DNA of 64,000 nucleotides from Phycisphaeraceae bacterium (lineage in GTDB: Bacteria > Planctomycetota > Phycisphaerae > Phycisphaerales > SM1A02), in contig JAHBWY010000003.1 of NCBI GenBank assembly GCA_019636735.1, positions 1 through 64,000 of the forward strand. The letters run 5' to 3'. A program made the translations under genes and the position numbers. Below are positions 1 through 7,117 of this stretch, piece after piece. Within the stretch, counting starts at the first letter, position 1. Each line of letters opens with the position of its first letter. The notes below the pieces were generated by a model that saw only the letters and a list, made by a program, of their open reading frames with translations, was not told the DNA's origin and made no database searches.

Positions 1-162
1 CAACTGGCGGTGGCGAATCCACGCCGTGGGCGTCGGCACGTCATGGACCTGCTGCACCAGGAAGGCTGGGCGATCGGAACGAGACTGATGAAGCGGCTGT
101 GGCGGGTGGAGGGTCTGCTGGTGCCGCAGAATCGCAGGACACGCAGGCGGATCGGGACGGGC
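1..162 (+). pseudogene. IS3-family transposase OrfB fragment (internal piece)
   Basis: The first 54 codons are open from the window edge and resemble the middle of IS3-family OrfB proteins. A helical stretch with the pattern EGW-x(6)-MKRLWRVEGLLVP, followed by a basic run, matches the usual region just before the DDE catalytic core. After about residue 54 the similarity stops, and no DDE core follows before the next transposase orfA begins. I read it as a remnant of an older element whose 5' part lies outside the window, interrupted or abutted by the second IS fragment. It is not expected to be functional. Confidence 0.55.
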
Positions 163-239
163 GAGCATGACCTGCTCCCCTGGAACTGGTCCGGTCGGAG
201 AGTTGTACTCCTCGATTCCGGATCTGAAAGGAGCCGGAC

Positions 240-518
240 ATGGGCAGGCGTCGATTCACGGCGGAGCAGATCGTGCAGATGCTTCGTGAGGCCGAGGTCG
301 AAATGTCGAAGGGGCAGACGATCGCGGTGACGGCGAAGAAGCTTGGCATCACGGACCAGACCTACTACCGGTGGCGTCGCGAGTACGGTGGTCTGAAGGT
401 GGACCAGGCAAAGCGATTCAAGGAGCTCGAGCAGGGGAACACGCGTCTGAAGCGCGTCGTGGCGGATCTCACACTCGACTACCTGATCCTGAAGGAAGCG
501 GCCCGCCCAAACTTCTGA
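240..518 (+). CDS. IS3-family transposase OrfA
   Basis: This 92-residue protein has the usual OrfA layout of IS3-family elements of the IS407 type. An N-terminal helix-turn-helix (about residues 5-45, with FTAEQIVQMLREAE and the TDQTYYRWRREYGG recognition region) is followed by a leucine-zipper-like coiled coil (about residues 50-85) that supports multimerisation. OrfA recognises the element ends and is normally joined to OrfB by a -1 frameshift. The partner OrfB frame lies in the -1 register and overlaps its end, but is truncated. A good ribosome-binding site (AAAGGAG) precedes the ATG. The frame is intact, but transposition is unlikely without a complete OrfB. Confidence 0.8.
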   Translation: MGRRRFTAEQIVQMLREAEVEMSKGQTIAVTAKKLGITDQTYYRWRREYGGLKVDQAKRFKELEQGNTRLKRVVADLTLDYLILKEAARPNF

Positions 519-856
519 GCCCGCCGAGACGGCGCGAGACGGTCGAGCGCGTGGTGCAAGCGCTGAGCGTGCCGGAGCGGCGGGTCTGCAAGGTCCTGGG
601 TCAGAACCGGGCGACGCATCGGTACGCGGCGAAGCCGCGGAACGATGAGTTGCCGTCGACGGCGCGGATCATCGAGCTGGCAACGACCTACGGGCGCTAC
701 GGGTATCGCACGGTGACGGGGCTGAGTGGCCGGGCGATGAGTGAATCTGAGCGGAGAGTCTGGCAGTTCTGTGCGAGCGCCTTGCAGCAGTGTTTGCACG
801 GGGTCGCGGGGCTGTTCGGCCCCGACCGGCGCGTTGACTCAACAAGTGATCAGTGA
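509..856 (+). pseudogene. IS3-family transposase OrfB, truncated N-terminal part
   Basis: In the -1 frame relative to orfA, about 72 codons (509-724) match the start of IS407-type OrfB: an arginine-rich SPPRRRETVERV opening, then a helical region with SVPERRVCKVLGQNRATHRY and IIELATTYGRYGYRTVT, which normally leads into the HTH before the DDE integrase core. After position 724 the frame stays open to 856 but no longer resembles transposase, and no DDE catalytic domain is present. The element was cut at this point by deletion or recombination. The toxin-antitoxin pair begins about 35 bases downstream. Confidence 0.6.
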
Positions 857-891
857 TTGACTATGTCGTCAATTGCCGCTAGAATCGGCGT

Positions 892-1158
892 GTGGCCCGC
901 GTTGTCCTGACCGATTCCGCCGCCAAGGAGCTCGAAGCCCTGCCACTGGTCGCCCATACGCGCATCCTCAAGGTGCTCGAGCGCCTTGCCGATTGGCCGG
1001 ATGTGAGCGGCGCCAAGCCGATGCGAGGGAGGCTCGCCGGCAGGTTTCGGATCCGGACTGGGGACTATCGAGTCCTCTTCTCTGTGCGCGGTCGAGGAAT
1101 CGAGACGACAGTCGTCGTCGAGCAGATCGGGCATCGCGACGGCTTCTACGAGGAGTGA
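892..1158 (+). CDS. RelE/ParE-family toxin
   Basis: An 88-residue basic protein with the RelE/ParE fold signature. It opens with a short beta strand (ARVVLTDSAAKELEAL) into a helical hairpin, then has KPMRGRLAGRFRIRTGDYRVLFSV, the typical strand-turn-strand with R/K-x-L-x-G-x-(F/W)R(I/V)R-x-GDYR, and ends with HRDGFYEE. RelE-type members cut mRNA on the ribosome and ParE-type members inhibit gyrase; the sequence alone does not say which. The start is a GTG at 892. The antitoxin gene follows 7 bases after the stop, so the two are surely co-transcribed. The toxin-first order is that of higBA-type modules. The flanks are transposase and integrase remnants, typical of horizontally moved TA loci. 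Confidence 0.85.
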   Translation: MARVVLTDSAAKELEALPLVAHTRILKVLERLADWPDVSGAKPMRGRLAGRFRIRTGDYRVLFSVRGRGIETTVVVEQIGHRDGFYEE

Positions 1159-1165
1159 ACTGATC

Positions 1166-1519
1166 ATGGATCGAGTCAAGGTCAAGCTGGACGATCGCGA
1201 ATATGTCATCCTCCCCCGCGCCGAGTACGACCGTCTTGCGGGTCGCGCGAAGGCGGCGGACATGCCACCGCTCCCGAAGGCGGATCGCGCTGGAAATGTG
1301 CCTGCGGTCGACTACGCCCGGGCATCCCTCGCGCGCAAGATCATCTCGCGGCGAACCGAGGCCGGGCTCAACCAGCGCCAGCTTGCCAAGCTGGCGGGGA
1401 TCGCGTTCGAGCAACTGAATCGGATCGAGCGGGGCAAGGTGACTCCGACGCTGGCGACGATCGAGTCGATCGAGCGCGGATTCAGGAAGGCGAAAGGGAT
1501 CAGCAAGAGGCGGAGTTGA
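1166..1519 (+). CDS. XRE-family antitoxin / HTH regulator
   Basis: A 117-residue protein. The first ~45 residues (DRVKVKLDDREYVILPRAEYDRL) resemble the toxin-binding arm seen in antitoxins whose partner is RelE/ParE-like. Residues ~52-105 form a Cro/C1-type helix-turn-helix with RKIISRRTEAGLNQRQLAKLAG and EQLNRIERGKVTPTLATIE. It should neutralise the preceding toxin and repress the shared promoter upstream of 892. The toxin stop and this ATG are 7 bases apart. The call is firm at family level; the exact TA family (HigB/HigA-like versus RelE/XRE) is inferred from order and domain type. Confidence 0.85.
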   Translation: MDRVKVKLDDREYVILPRAEYDRLAGRAKAADMPPLPKADRAGNVPAVDYARASLARKIISRRTEAGLNQRQLAKLAGIAFEQLNRIERGKVTPTLATIESIERGFRKAKGISKRRS

Positions 1520-1651
1520 TGTCGGAATCGGGGACGCGGGGACCACCCGGCCGTTCGGACATCGCCGCAGACTCCCGCGCCACAATCGCCTCGATGTCTG
1601 CCAGACTCAGCGGAGCGAACGCATTGCGATCGACGCCGACATCCCACGAGC

Positions 1652-2756
1652 GTGAAGGGGAGCTGCGACCACTGGCTCACGCAGGCGCCGCGCCGCGTGC
1701 GGCGGGTCTGCCAAGAAGCAGGAGCAGGACGGGGGATTCGGCGACTTCGTGATCTCACGGTTCCGGCGGTCGAGCGCTGGCTGCGCGAGCGGGCGGACGA
1801 GGGGATGTCAGCGGGCACGCGGAACGGGTACCGCAGGGCGCTCGTGGCGTTTGGGAATTGGTGCGTGCGGAATGGACGACTCGCGGCGAGTCCGCTCGCG
1901 AAGGTGGCCACGGCCGACGATCGCGCGGATCGCCGCCGCACGCGCCGGGCGCTCACCGACGACGAGCTCATGCGGCTTCTCGACGCCGCACGGCGACGAC
2001 CGCTCGCCGAGGCGCTCACGATCCAGAAGGGCAAGCGTCGAGGGCAGCAGGGGGCCAAGGTGAGCGACGCCACGCGCGAGCGACTCGATCGCGCGGGCCG
2101 CGAGCGGGCGTTGATCTACAAGACGCTCGTCCTCACCGGCCTCAGAAAGGGCGAGCTCTCGTCGATCTCGATTGGTCAGGTGGATCTCACCGGACCGGTG
2201 CCGTACCTGCTCTTGCACCCGAGGGATGAGAAGAACCGTCGCGGCGAGGAGATCCCGCTGCGGAAAGACTTGGCTGCGGAACTGCGTGCGTGGATGGACG
2301 AGACGCTGGCCCTCGCGCAGGCGGACGCGCGCGAGCGCGACGAGCCTGTTCCCGCGCGACTGCCGCCGACCACCAAGTTGCTCACGGTGCCGAGCGGCCT
2401 GATCCGGATCTTCAATCGCGACCTCGCGTTCGCGGGGATCGCCATGATCAAGAAGGACGAGAAGCGCGGCGGCAAGGAGATCGTTTCGAAGACCGACGAG
2501 CGCGGCCGCACGGTCGACATCCATCCGGATCATGGCGCTGCGACACACCTTCGGCACGCACCTCTGCCGCGCCGGCGTCCCGCTGCGCACCGCGCAGGCC
2601 GCGATGCGTCACAGCGACCCGAGTCTCACCGCGAATGTCTACACCGACCCGAAGCTGCTCGATGTGGCGGGGGCGGTGGAGAGGTTGCCGAGTCTTCGAA
2701 ACGTCTCTCCGGAGAGATGCGCGCTTGAATCTGCGAGAGGAGAGTCACGACGATGA
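1652..2756 (+). pseudogene. Tyrosine recombinase/integrase, frameshifted
   Basis: The first frame (1652 to about 2524) carries a SAM-like core-binding domain (AGTRNGYRRALVAFGNWC) and the start of the catalytic domain, with the first catalytic arginine in LVLTGLRKGEL. At 2525-2534 ten extra bases separate the codons for DIH from those for ALRHTFGTHL, shifting the frame by one. The rest (to 2756) is in another frame and carries HTFGTHL, the histidine/arginine box, and the tyrosine in ANVYTD. All catalytic residues therefore exist but in two frames. The usual N-terminal arm-binding domain is also missing or out of frame upstream of 1652. It likely served to integrate the mobile DNA around it and is now inactive unless the insertion is a sequencing error. 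Confidence 0.75.
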
Positions 2757-2857
2757 CCCGCTTCTCCTAGCCGAGGCCGCGCTCGGAGTACGCTGGGGAG
2801 GCTAGCCCGCCGCGCCGACTGGTGATTGTCGGTGGCGACCAAGTAGCCTAACCTCTC

Positions 2858-3496
2858 GTGAGACCGATGGGATCCGGCATTCGCATCAGTGCAATCATGG
2901 TCTTGGCCTGCGCGCCACTCGCCGGCTGTCAAACCGTCTCGATGCACGGTGATGCCAAGTGGGTCACGCGCCACCAGCAATGGTTTCAGCTGGCAACCGT
3001 AGACACGCTCTCACTCCCCGCAGTCGACGTCGGGCGCCGGGGCGTTTCGTCGTTCCGTGTCCGCGACCTCCCCATGCCGTTGCTTCCAGACACCGTGTAC
3101 ATGGATGTGCCCGAAGACGAGGATGTTGGCTCTGCGCGGACGCAGCCATGGCGCACAGTCGTACTGCGTGTCTGGATAGAGGCCGTCGGCGGGCCGCCGA
3201 CGAGCGCTGCCGAGATCGCATTCGCTGACGCGAACTGGTCGATGCCCGCGAATGGCTGGGGGCAGCGCAGAGTGGCCGTCCCACTCGATCTTGTTGGAGC
3301 TCGCGAATCTTGCGCGGACACGGACTGGCGCAGCTATGACCTCACGGTCGAGGTCTTTGCGCCGTCGGGGCGCGTAGGAGACACAGTGTGGTTGGAAGGC
3401 TCTGCGGTCTCGCGAGACTCGGTCTCGGCTGGGACGGGAAGAGACGTCGCCGGTTCTTTGCGAGCCGGAAACGGGAGAGGTGCGAGCTGGTTCTGA
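2858..3496 (+). CDS. Predicted lipoprotein of unknown function
   Basis: A 212-residue protein beginning at a GTG (2858) or the ATG three codons later. It has a short basic N-terminus, a hydrophobic core and the lipobox LAGC near residue 24, so it should be a lipidated envelope protein. The rest is beta-rich, with no motif I recognise. It ends 53 bases before the convergent HEPN-like gene. It sits in the accessory segment next to the broken integrase and may be cargo. No function is proposed. Confidence 0.55.
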   Translation: MRPMGSGIRISAIMVLACAPLAGCQTVSMHGDAKWVTRHQQWFQLATVDTLSLPAVDVGRRGVSSFRVRDLPMPLLPDTVYMDVPEDEDVGSARTQPWRTVVLRVWIEAVGGPPTSAAEIAFADANWSMPANGWGQRRVAVPLDLVGARESCADTDWRSYDLTVEVFAPSGRVGDTVWLEGSAVSRDSVSAGTGRDVAGSLRAGNGRGASWF

Positions 3497-3549
3497 CGGG
3501 AATGCGCCTCGACAAACGGCTCGAGAAGCACAGTTCCGGCGAGATCTAT

Positions 3550-4131
3550 TCAGCCAGACGCGAACCCATCCGCGAGTGGTTCCATATCCCACTCGCCCAA
3601 ACCCGCAACCTCATGGATGTTCGTACACGTCTTGCGCACCGCGTCCAGAGCACGCTCTGCACCTTTCAACTCATTCCATTCGCGCATATAGCTCGGGATC
3701 ATCGCGCCTCTTCCAGCGCCGGGACTTCCGTCGTCAGTGTATTCCAACACCTGAGTCTCGGTTCGACTGTGAGCAAGGCCATCTCTGAGTTTGAAAGGGG
3801 CCGCGATGACCTGCAGCTCACCCTCACCCCAGTTACATGGGAGACCTAGATCGCTAAGCAAAATCTCCGTCTTGCTTCTCCATGGAAGCCGTTCAAAGTG
3901 CTCCCAGTGTCGGATCTTCAAGGGCCCTACATGGTTCAGATATCCCTCGAACATGAAAGCTGAGAACAGCGCGGTCGTCACGCATTCAAGGCCGCTGCCA
4001 CGCTCTATGGTCTTGGCGTGCTTGAGTGAATGGGCGGCCAGGTTCTCGATCTGCCGGTAGCCGCGTACGGTCATGTGGCCTCGAATCTTGCGAGGTGTGT
4101 GCGGCGGTTGTTGACCTTGAGGATCTCTCAT
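3550..4131 (-). CDS. Small HEPN-like protein coupled to a nucleotide cyclase
   Basis: A 193-residue, mainly helical protein. The start at 4131 is chosen because its ATG overlaps the stop of the upstream cyclase gene (ATGA). An internal ATG at 4074 would give 174 residues. Residues ~45-70 (LECVTTALFSAFMFEGYLNHVG) and the later FKLRDGLAHSRTE (about 113-125) fit the pattern of HEPN domains, which carry a helix with a conserved E/F followed by an R-polar-X3-H motif. Here R116 and H121 form RX4H with an aspartate after the arginine. HEPN proteins with this motif are commonly RNases in toxin and antiphage systems. No other domain is visible. Placement downstream of a cyclase suggests an effector, which is inference. 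Confidence 0.6.
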   Translation of the reverse strand: MRDPQGQQPPHTPRKIRGHMTVRGYRQIENLAAHSLKHAKTIERGSGLECVTTALFSAFMFEGYLNHVGPLKIRHWEHFERLPWRSKTEILLSDLGLPCNWGEGELQVIAAPFKLRDGLAHSRTETQVLEYTDDGSPGAGRGAMIPSYMREWNELKGAERALDAVRKTCTNIHEVAGLGEWDMEPLADGFASG

Positions 4132-5174
4132 CCGGAGATGTCTGTTGGGGCGAGGGTGGGAGTCGTTCCTAACACAATGGTGGGCGGAGGCGCGCTGGGT
4201 GGCCACTGCACGCGAGCCAATTGGTAGATCTCTCCCTGACGGTCCTGGTACTCCCAGTCCTGAGGAGGCGTGACAGGTTCGCAGATCTCGCGCCATTGCA
4301 CATGGAGACCCCGGAGCATTGATTGGCCTATTCTGATCTCCCCCGGTGCAGCCGTAGCTTGAATCTTGGCTGCAAGGTTTGCTACAGCGCCGATGATGTC
4401 GAGTGAAGGCGTCCCGCAACCCAGACCAAGGTCCTCGACCACGGCTCTCCCAGAATCAATGCCGACACGAATCTGGATGGCTGGGAGTCCAGCCCGGCCG
4501 AGCGATGGCGATATCGCATCCGTCGCAAGCCGCTGAAGGGTAATGGCCCCGTCTATTGCAAGATCGTGGTTCCCGGTGAAGTTCGGTTCGGGAAAGTAGG
4601 CGAGCAAGCCATCGCCGGTGAACTTGAGTACGTGTCCGCCGAATCCCCAGATGACGGCGGCGAACTCGCGCAAACACACACGAACCAGTCGCGCGTACGC
4701 GTCGCTAGAGAGCGTCGTTGCTAAACGAGTCGAGCCGACAATGTCCGCGGACAGAATGACGAAGTGCGATGTCCCCGGACGGATGTTCGGAACGTGACGC
4801 TCGGGGAATGGTTCGTGTGCGGGCGCGTCGCCTGACGATTGCGATAGCGCAGAGTTGATGCAGGGAATGCGCGACTCGACGTACTCGGCGGCGTTGCGTA
4901 TCTGCGGCAGACTGAAACAGAGGTGCCGTTCACTGAACTGAGAAGCGATGGCTGCCAGAAAGTCTGGCCTCGGATAGAGGACATTGTCGTGAGTGTCCTC
5001 CCAGTATTGCCGTCCGTCGACCTCGACCTCCTTGTAGCGGCGAGGATCTGGACGCATGGTAATGGTGACGACCTTGGGATCGTCCGTGTCCTTCACGCTC
5101 GTGAATATCAGATCGAACCGGCGAAAGTCGCCGTCTTCGGAAAGCGCCGCAGGACGATCCGTGTCACCGCTCAT
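4128..5174 (-). CDS. Class III adenylate/guanylate cyclase-domain protein
   Basis: A 348-residue soluble protein. Residues 1-130 form an unfamiliar N-terminal region without membrane segments. Residues ~135-315 are a class III cyclase catalytic domain. The two metal-binding aspartates are present (D144 in SADIVGST, D188 in KFTGDG). The adenine-selecting lysine and aspartate pair of adenylate cyclases also appears kept (K184, D259 in LDIIG). The transition-state asparagine is present (N266), but the arginine usually four residues later is a lysine (K270). It likely makes a cyclic nucleotide, cAMP being the simplest reading. The downstream HEPN-like gene starts inside its stop codon. No receptor, HAMP or GAF domain is attached, unlike most chromosomal signalling cyclases. 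Confidence 0.8.
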   Translation of the reverse strand: MSGDTDRPAALSEDGDFRRFDLIFTSVKDTDDPKVVTITMRPDPRRYKEVEVDGRQYWEDTHDNVLYPRPDFLAAIASQFSERHLCFSLPQIRNAAEYVESRIPCINSALSQSSGDAPAHEPFPERHVPNIRPGTSHFVILSADIVGSTRLATTLSSDAYARLVRVCLREFAAVIWGFGGHVLKFTGDGLLAYFPEPNFTGNHDLAIDGAITLQRLATDAISPSLGRAGLPAIQIRVGIDSGRAVVEDLGLGCGTPSLDIIGAVANLAAKIQATAAPGEIRIGQSMLRGLHVQWREICEPVTPPQDWEYQDRQGEIYQLARVQWPPSAPPPTIVLGTTPTLAPTDISG

Positions 5175-5380
5175 GGTTCGATCGTACCCGCGCCAACTCG
5201 CGTAGCGATCGACGACCGCGCTGCCTCACCCCTTGCCCTTCCCCTTGCACAAGCGCTTGCACAAACTCCCGGCCGCGCCTGTCATCTCGGGTCTACTTGT
5301 GGCAATCTAGCGGCCTCTGGCCGACCTCCCGAAGCGCTCGCAAGCCTTGGCGCAACTCGCGCCCGTGTCGCCTCTTGTCC

Positions 5381-5420
5381 GCTCCGGTCGCGTGCTGTCC
5401 GCTCCGGTCGCCTGCTGTCC
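5381..5420. repeat. Two tandem 20-base units
   Basis: Two adjacent copies of a 20-base unit (GCTCCGGTCGCGTGCTGTCC, second copy with one change) lie just downstream of the tRNA gene on its strand. A further partial copy precedes them at 5376. Nothing else is seen between the cyclase start (5174) and the tRNA (5436). Confidence 0.6.
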
Positions 5421-5435
5421 TCTCGTGACCACGAA

Positions 5436-5508
<73 letters not shown>

Positions 5509-5950
5509 GTGCGCCGGGATTCTACTCGGGGCCCGCGAGGATCGTCACCACACGAGTGATGCCCGCCATCTCGTCGGCGGGTCGGCGCACGCCCAGGCCG
5601 TGTGGCAGCAGGAGCCAGGCTGGGGGCCCTCTCTCGACCTCGGGATCGTTACGCCAACCCACGCCGACAGGCAGCGGACGACACCCGCCCCCGTGCGACT
5701 GCACCGTCGCAGTCCGGACGCACGCACACTCGGACCACCGCACGCCTGATACTCCCAACGCTCGGACCGTTGAACACTGGGTCCCTCGAATGGCATGACC
5801 ACCCAACGCTCGGGCCTTCGAACAGTCGCGCGCCCTCACGCGGGAATCTCCCAACGCTCGGACCGTTGAACACTCGGAACTCCGATTGCTCTTGCGCTCG
5901 AGCCCCCGGTTGGATGACCCCACTCCCCGGACCCACACAACCGCAGGCCG
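5509..5950. other. Gene-poor stretch with dispersed direct repeats
   Basis: No convincing gene is seen here. The right half holds two copies of a ~26-base direct repeat (starting near 5752 and 5847, core CAACGCTCGGACCGTTGAAC) and one degenerate copy near 5812 (CAACGCTCGGGCCTTCGAAC). Each is spaced by roughly 35-60 bases of unrelated sequence. A minus-strand open frame of 138 codons crosses the region. Its last 50 codons (GWRNDPEVERGP...TRVVTILAGPE) have protein-like composition and could be the tail of a decayed gene, but I cannot identify it. Confidence 0.5.
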
Positions 5951-6805
5951 TCAGGGCTTGATCGCCTCGACCCAGCTCCACAGGAGTTCGAAGTCCGATG
6001 ACGAGAGCTCATGGCGCCGCAGCGATCGTCCTGCTGAAGGCTCGCGGGCCGCTCTGCTCACCACGCGAAACAGGGCGCTCCTCGCCGCATCGCCGGGCTG
6101 GACCCATCGCGTCCCGTGCTGCTCGATCAACAGCCACGCCACAGTATCCGCGCGAACACCTTCCGCCGCATGGCGCGAACCATGGCAGTCAGCGCATCGG
6201 TCTGCCAGCAGGCGCGCCACGCGCCGCTCCACTTCGATGAACGGCAGTCCCGTGCCGCCGCGCGCTGGGGCATTGATCGGGTCCGAGTCTGGTCCTGTGT
6301 CACCGTCGCCAGCTCGCGCCGCCGCGCCGCTTTCGCGCTGCTCGCTAGTCCCAACGGCTCCGTCGCTCGCATCCGGCAGCACCTCTGTGGCGGCCAACCG
6401 ATCCCCCTCGGCCCGCAGCGGGTGAAGGGGCGCTGAAAGCGGCCGCACCGCAGCATGGGCGATCACGATCGTCGCGAGCAGGGGCATGACCGCGATGAGG
6501 AGCGCCAGCACCGTCGCAAGCCAGGGCCGACCTTCGACGGTAGAACCAAGTCCGAGCCGCTTGCACAGGCCCATCGAGAGCCATCGCCAGTGGAGCGCCA
6601 CATGCACGGCCAGCACCGCCAGAAGCACGGCGGCGAGCCAGAAGTGAAGCTCGCCCCATTCGTGGCGGAGCCAGCCAAGCAGTTCGTGCGTGCGATTCGT
6701 TCCTGGAGGAAGCGCGAACCAGAGCACATAGCCTGTGGCGACCAGCGCCGTCAGGATCACTGCCGCGATAGAGTCGATCAACAGGTTGAGCACGGCACGA
6801 TTCAT
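5951..6805 (-). CDS. Membrane protein with cytochrome b-like N-terminus and a c-type haem motif
   Basis: A 284-residue protein. Residues ~8-32, 52-74 and 94-118 are three hydrophobic spans with histidines on them (H69, H72), resembling the DUF4405/cytochrome b561-like module. A charged, low-complexity linker (~130-185) leads to a periplasmic region with one c-type haem site, CADCH at 204-208. The C-terminal segment (to 284) resembles the small cytochrome domain found in planctomycete membrane cytochromes. It probably carries electrons at the membrane; the donor and acceptor are unknown. The next gene upstream on the same strand begins beyond a palindromic repeat, so this looks monocistronic. 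Confidence 0.65.
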   Translation of the reverse strand: MNRAVLNLLIDSIAAVILTALVATGYVLWFALPPGTNRTHELLGWLRHEWGELHFWLAAVLLAVLAVHVALHWRWLSMGLCKRLGLGSTVEGRPWLATVLALLIAVMPLLATIVIAHAAVRPLSAPLHPLRAEGDRLAATEVLPDASDGAVGTSEQRESGAAARAGDGDTGPDSDPINAPARGGTGLPFIEVERRVARLLADRCADCHGSRHAAEGVRADTVAWLLIEQHGTRWVQPGDAARSALFRVVSRAAREPSAGRSLRRHELSSSDFELLWSWVEAIKP

Positions 6806-6826
6806 GACGAGCGCTCATGGACCATA

Positions 6827-6982
6827 GAGGCTGTTTCAGAACCCCGCGTCGCTGAGACCGAGCGAGGACGAGCGGCACAAGGAGAGCGAGCGAGGCGCGC
6901 TTCAGGGTAGCCGCCGAGCGAAGCTCGAGGCGGTGCTGCGAAGTCGGAGCCTGTCGAAGGCAGCGCGGGTTCTGAAACATCT
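6827..6982. repeat. MITE-like palindromic repeat element (~155 bases)
   Basis: Outer arms TGTTTCAGAACCCCGCG (from 6832) and CGCGGGTTCTGAAACA (to ~6979) are inverted repeats differing by one base. Inside lies a second hairpin, CCGCCGAGC-GAA-GCTCGAGGCGG (about 6911-6933). There is no open frame of its own. The nested-hairpin layout resembles MITE or REP-type elements. It occupies most of the 312-base gap between the cytochrome gene and the kinase gene; nothing else is seen there. Confidence 0.6.
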
Positions 6983-7117
6983 CTTTCGGCCCGGTGCACC
7001 TTTCGACAACTTCCGGCAACCCATGGCGGTTCCCGACCGCACAGGGCCACTTCTGGCGACACCCTGCGGCCCATGGCTCATGACACACCGCTCACTCCGT
7101 TGAGTGGAGCACCAGCG

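Noticed and set aside
1501..1660. A short minus-strand frame with LADIEAIVARESAAM-like sequence after the antitoxin
   Set aside because: About 50 codons with protein-like composition, but no start and no recognisable family. It is probably a decayed gene end and too weak to call.
5745..5880. Direct repeats as a possible CRISPR array
   Set aside because: Only two close copies and one degenerate copy with unequal spacers, and no cas genes nearby.
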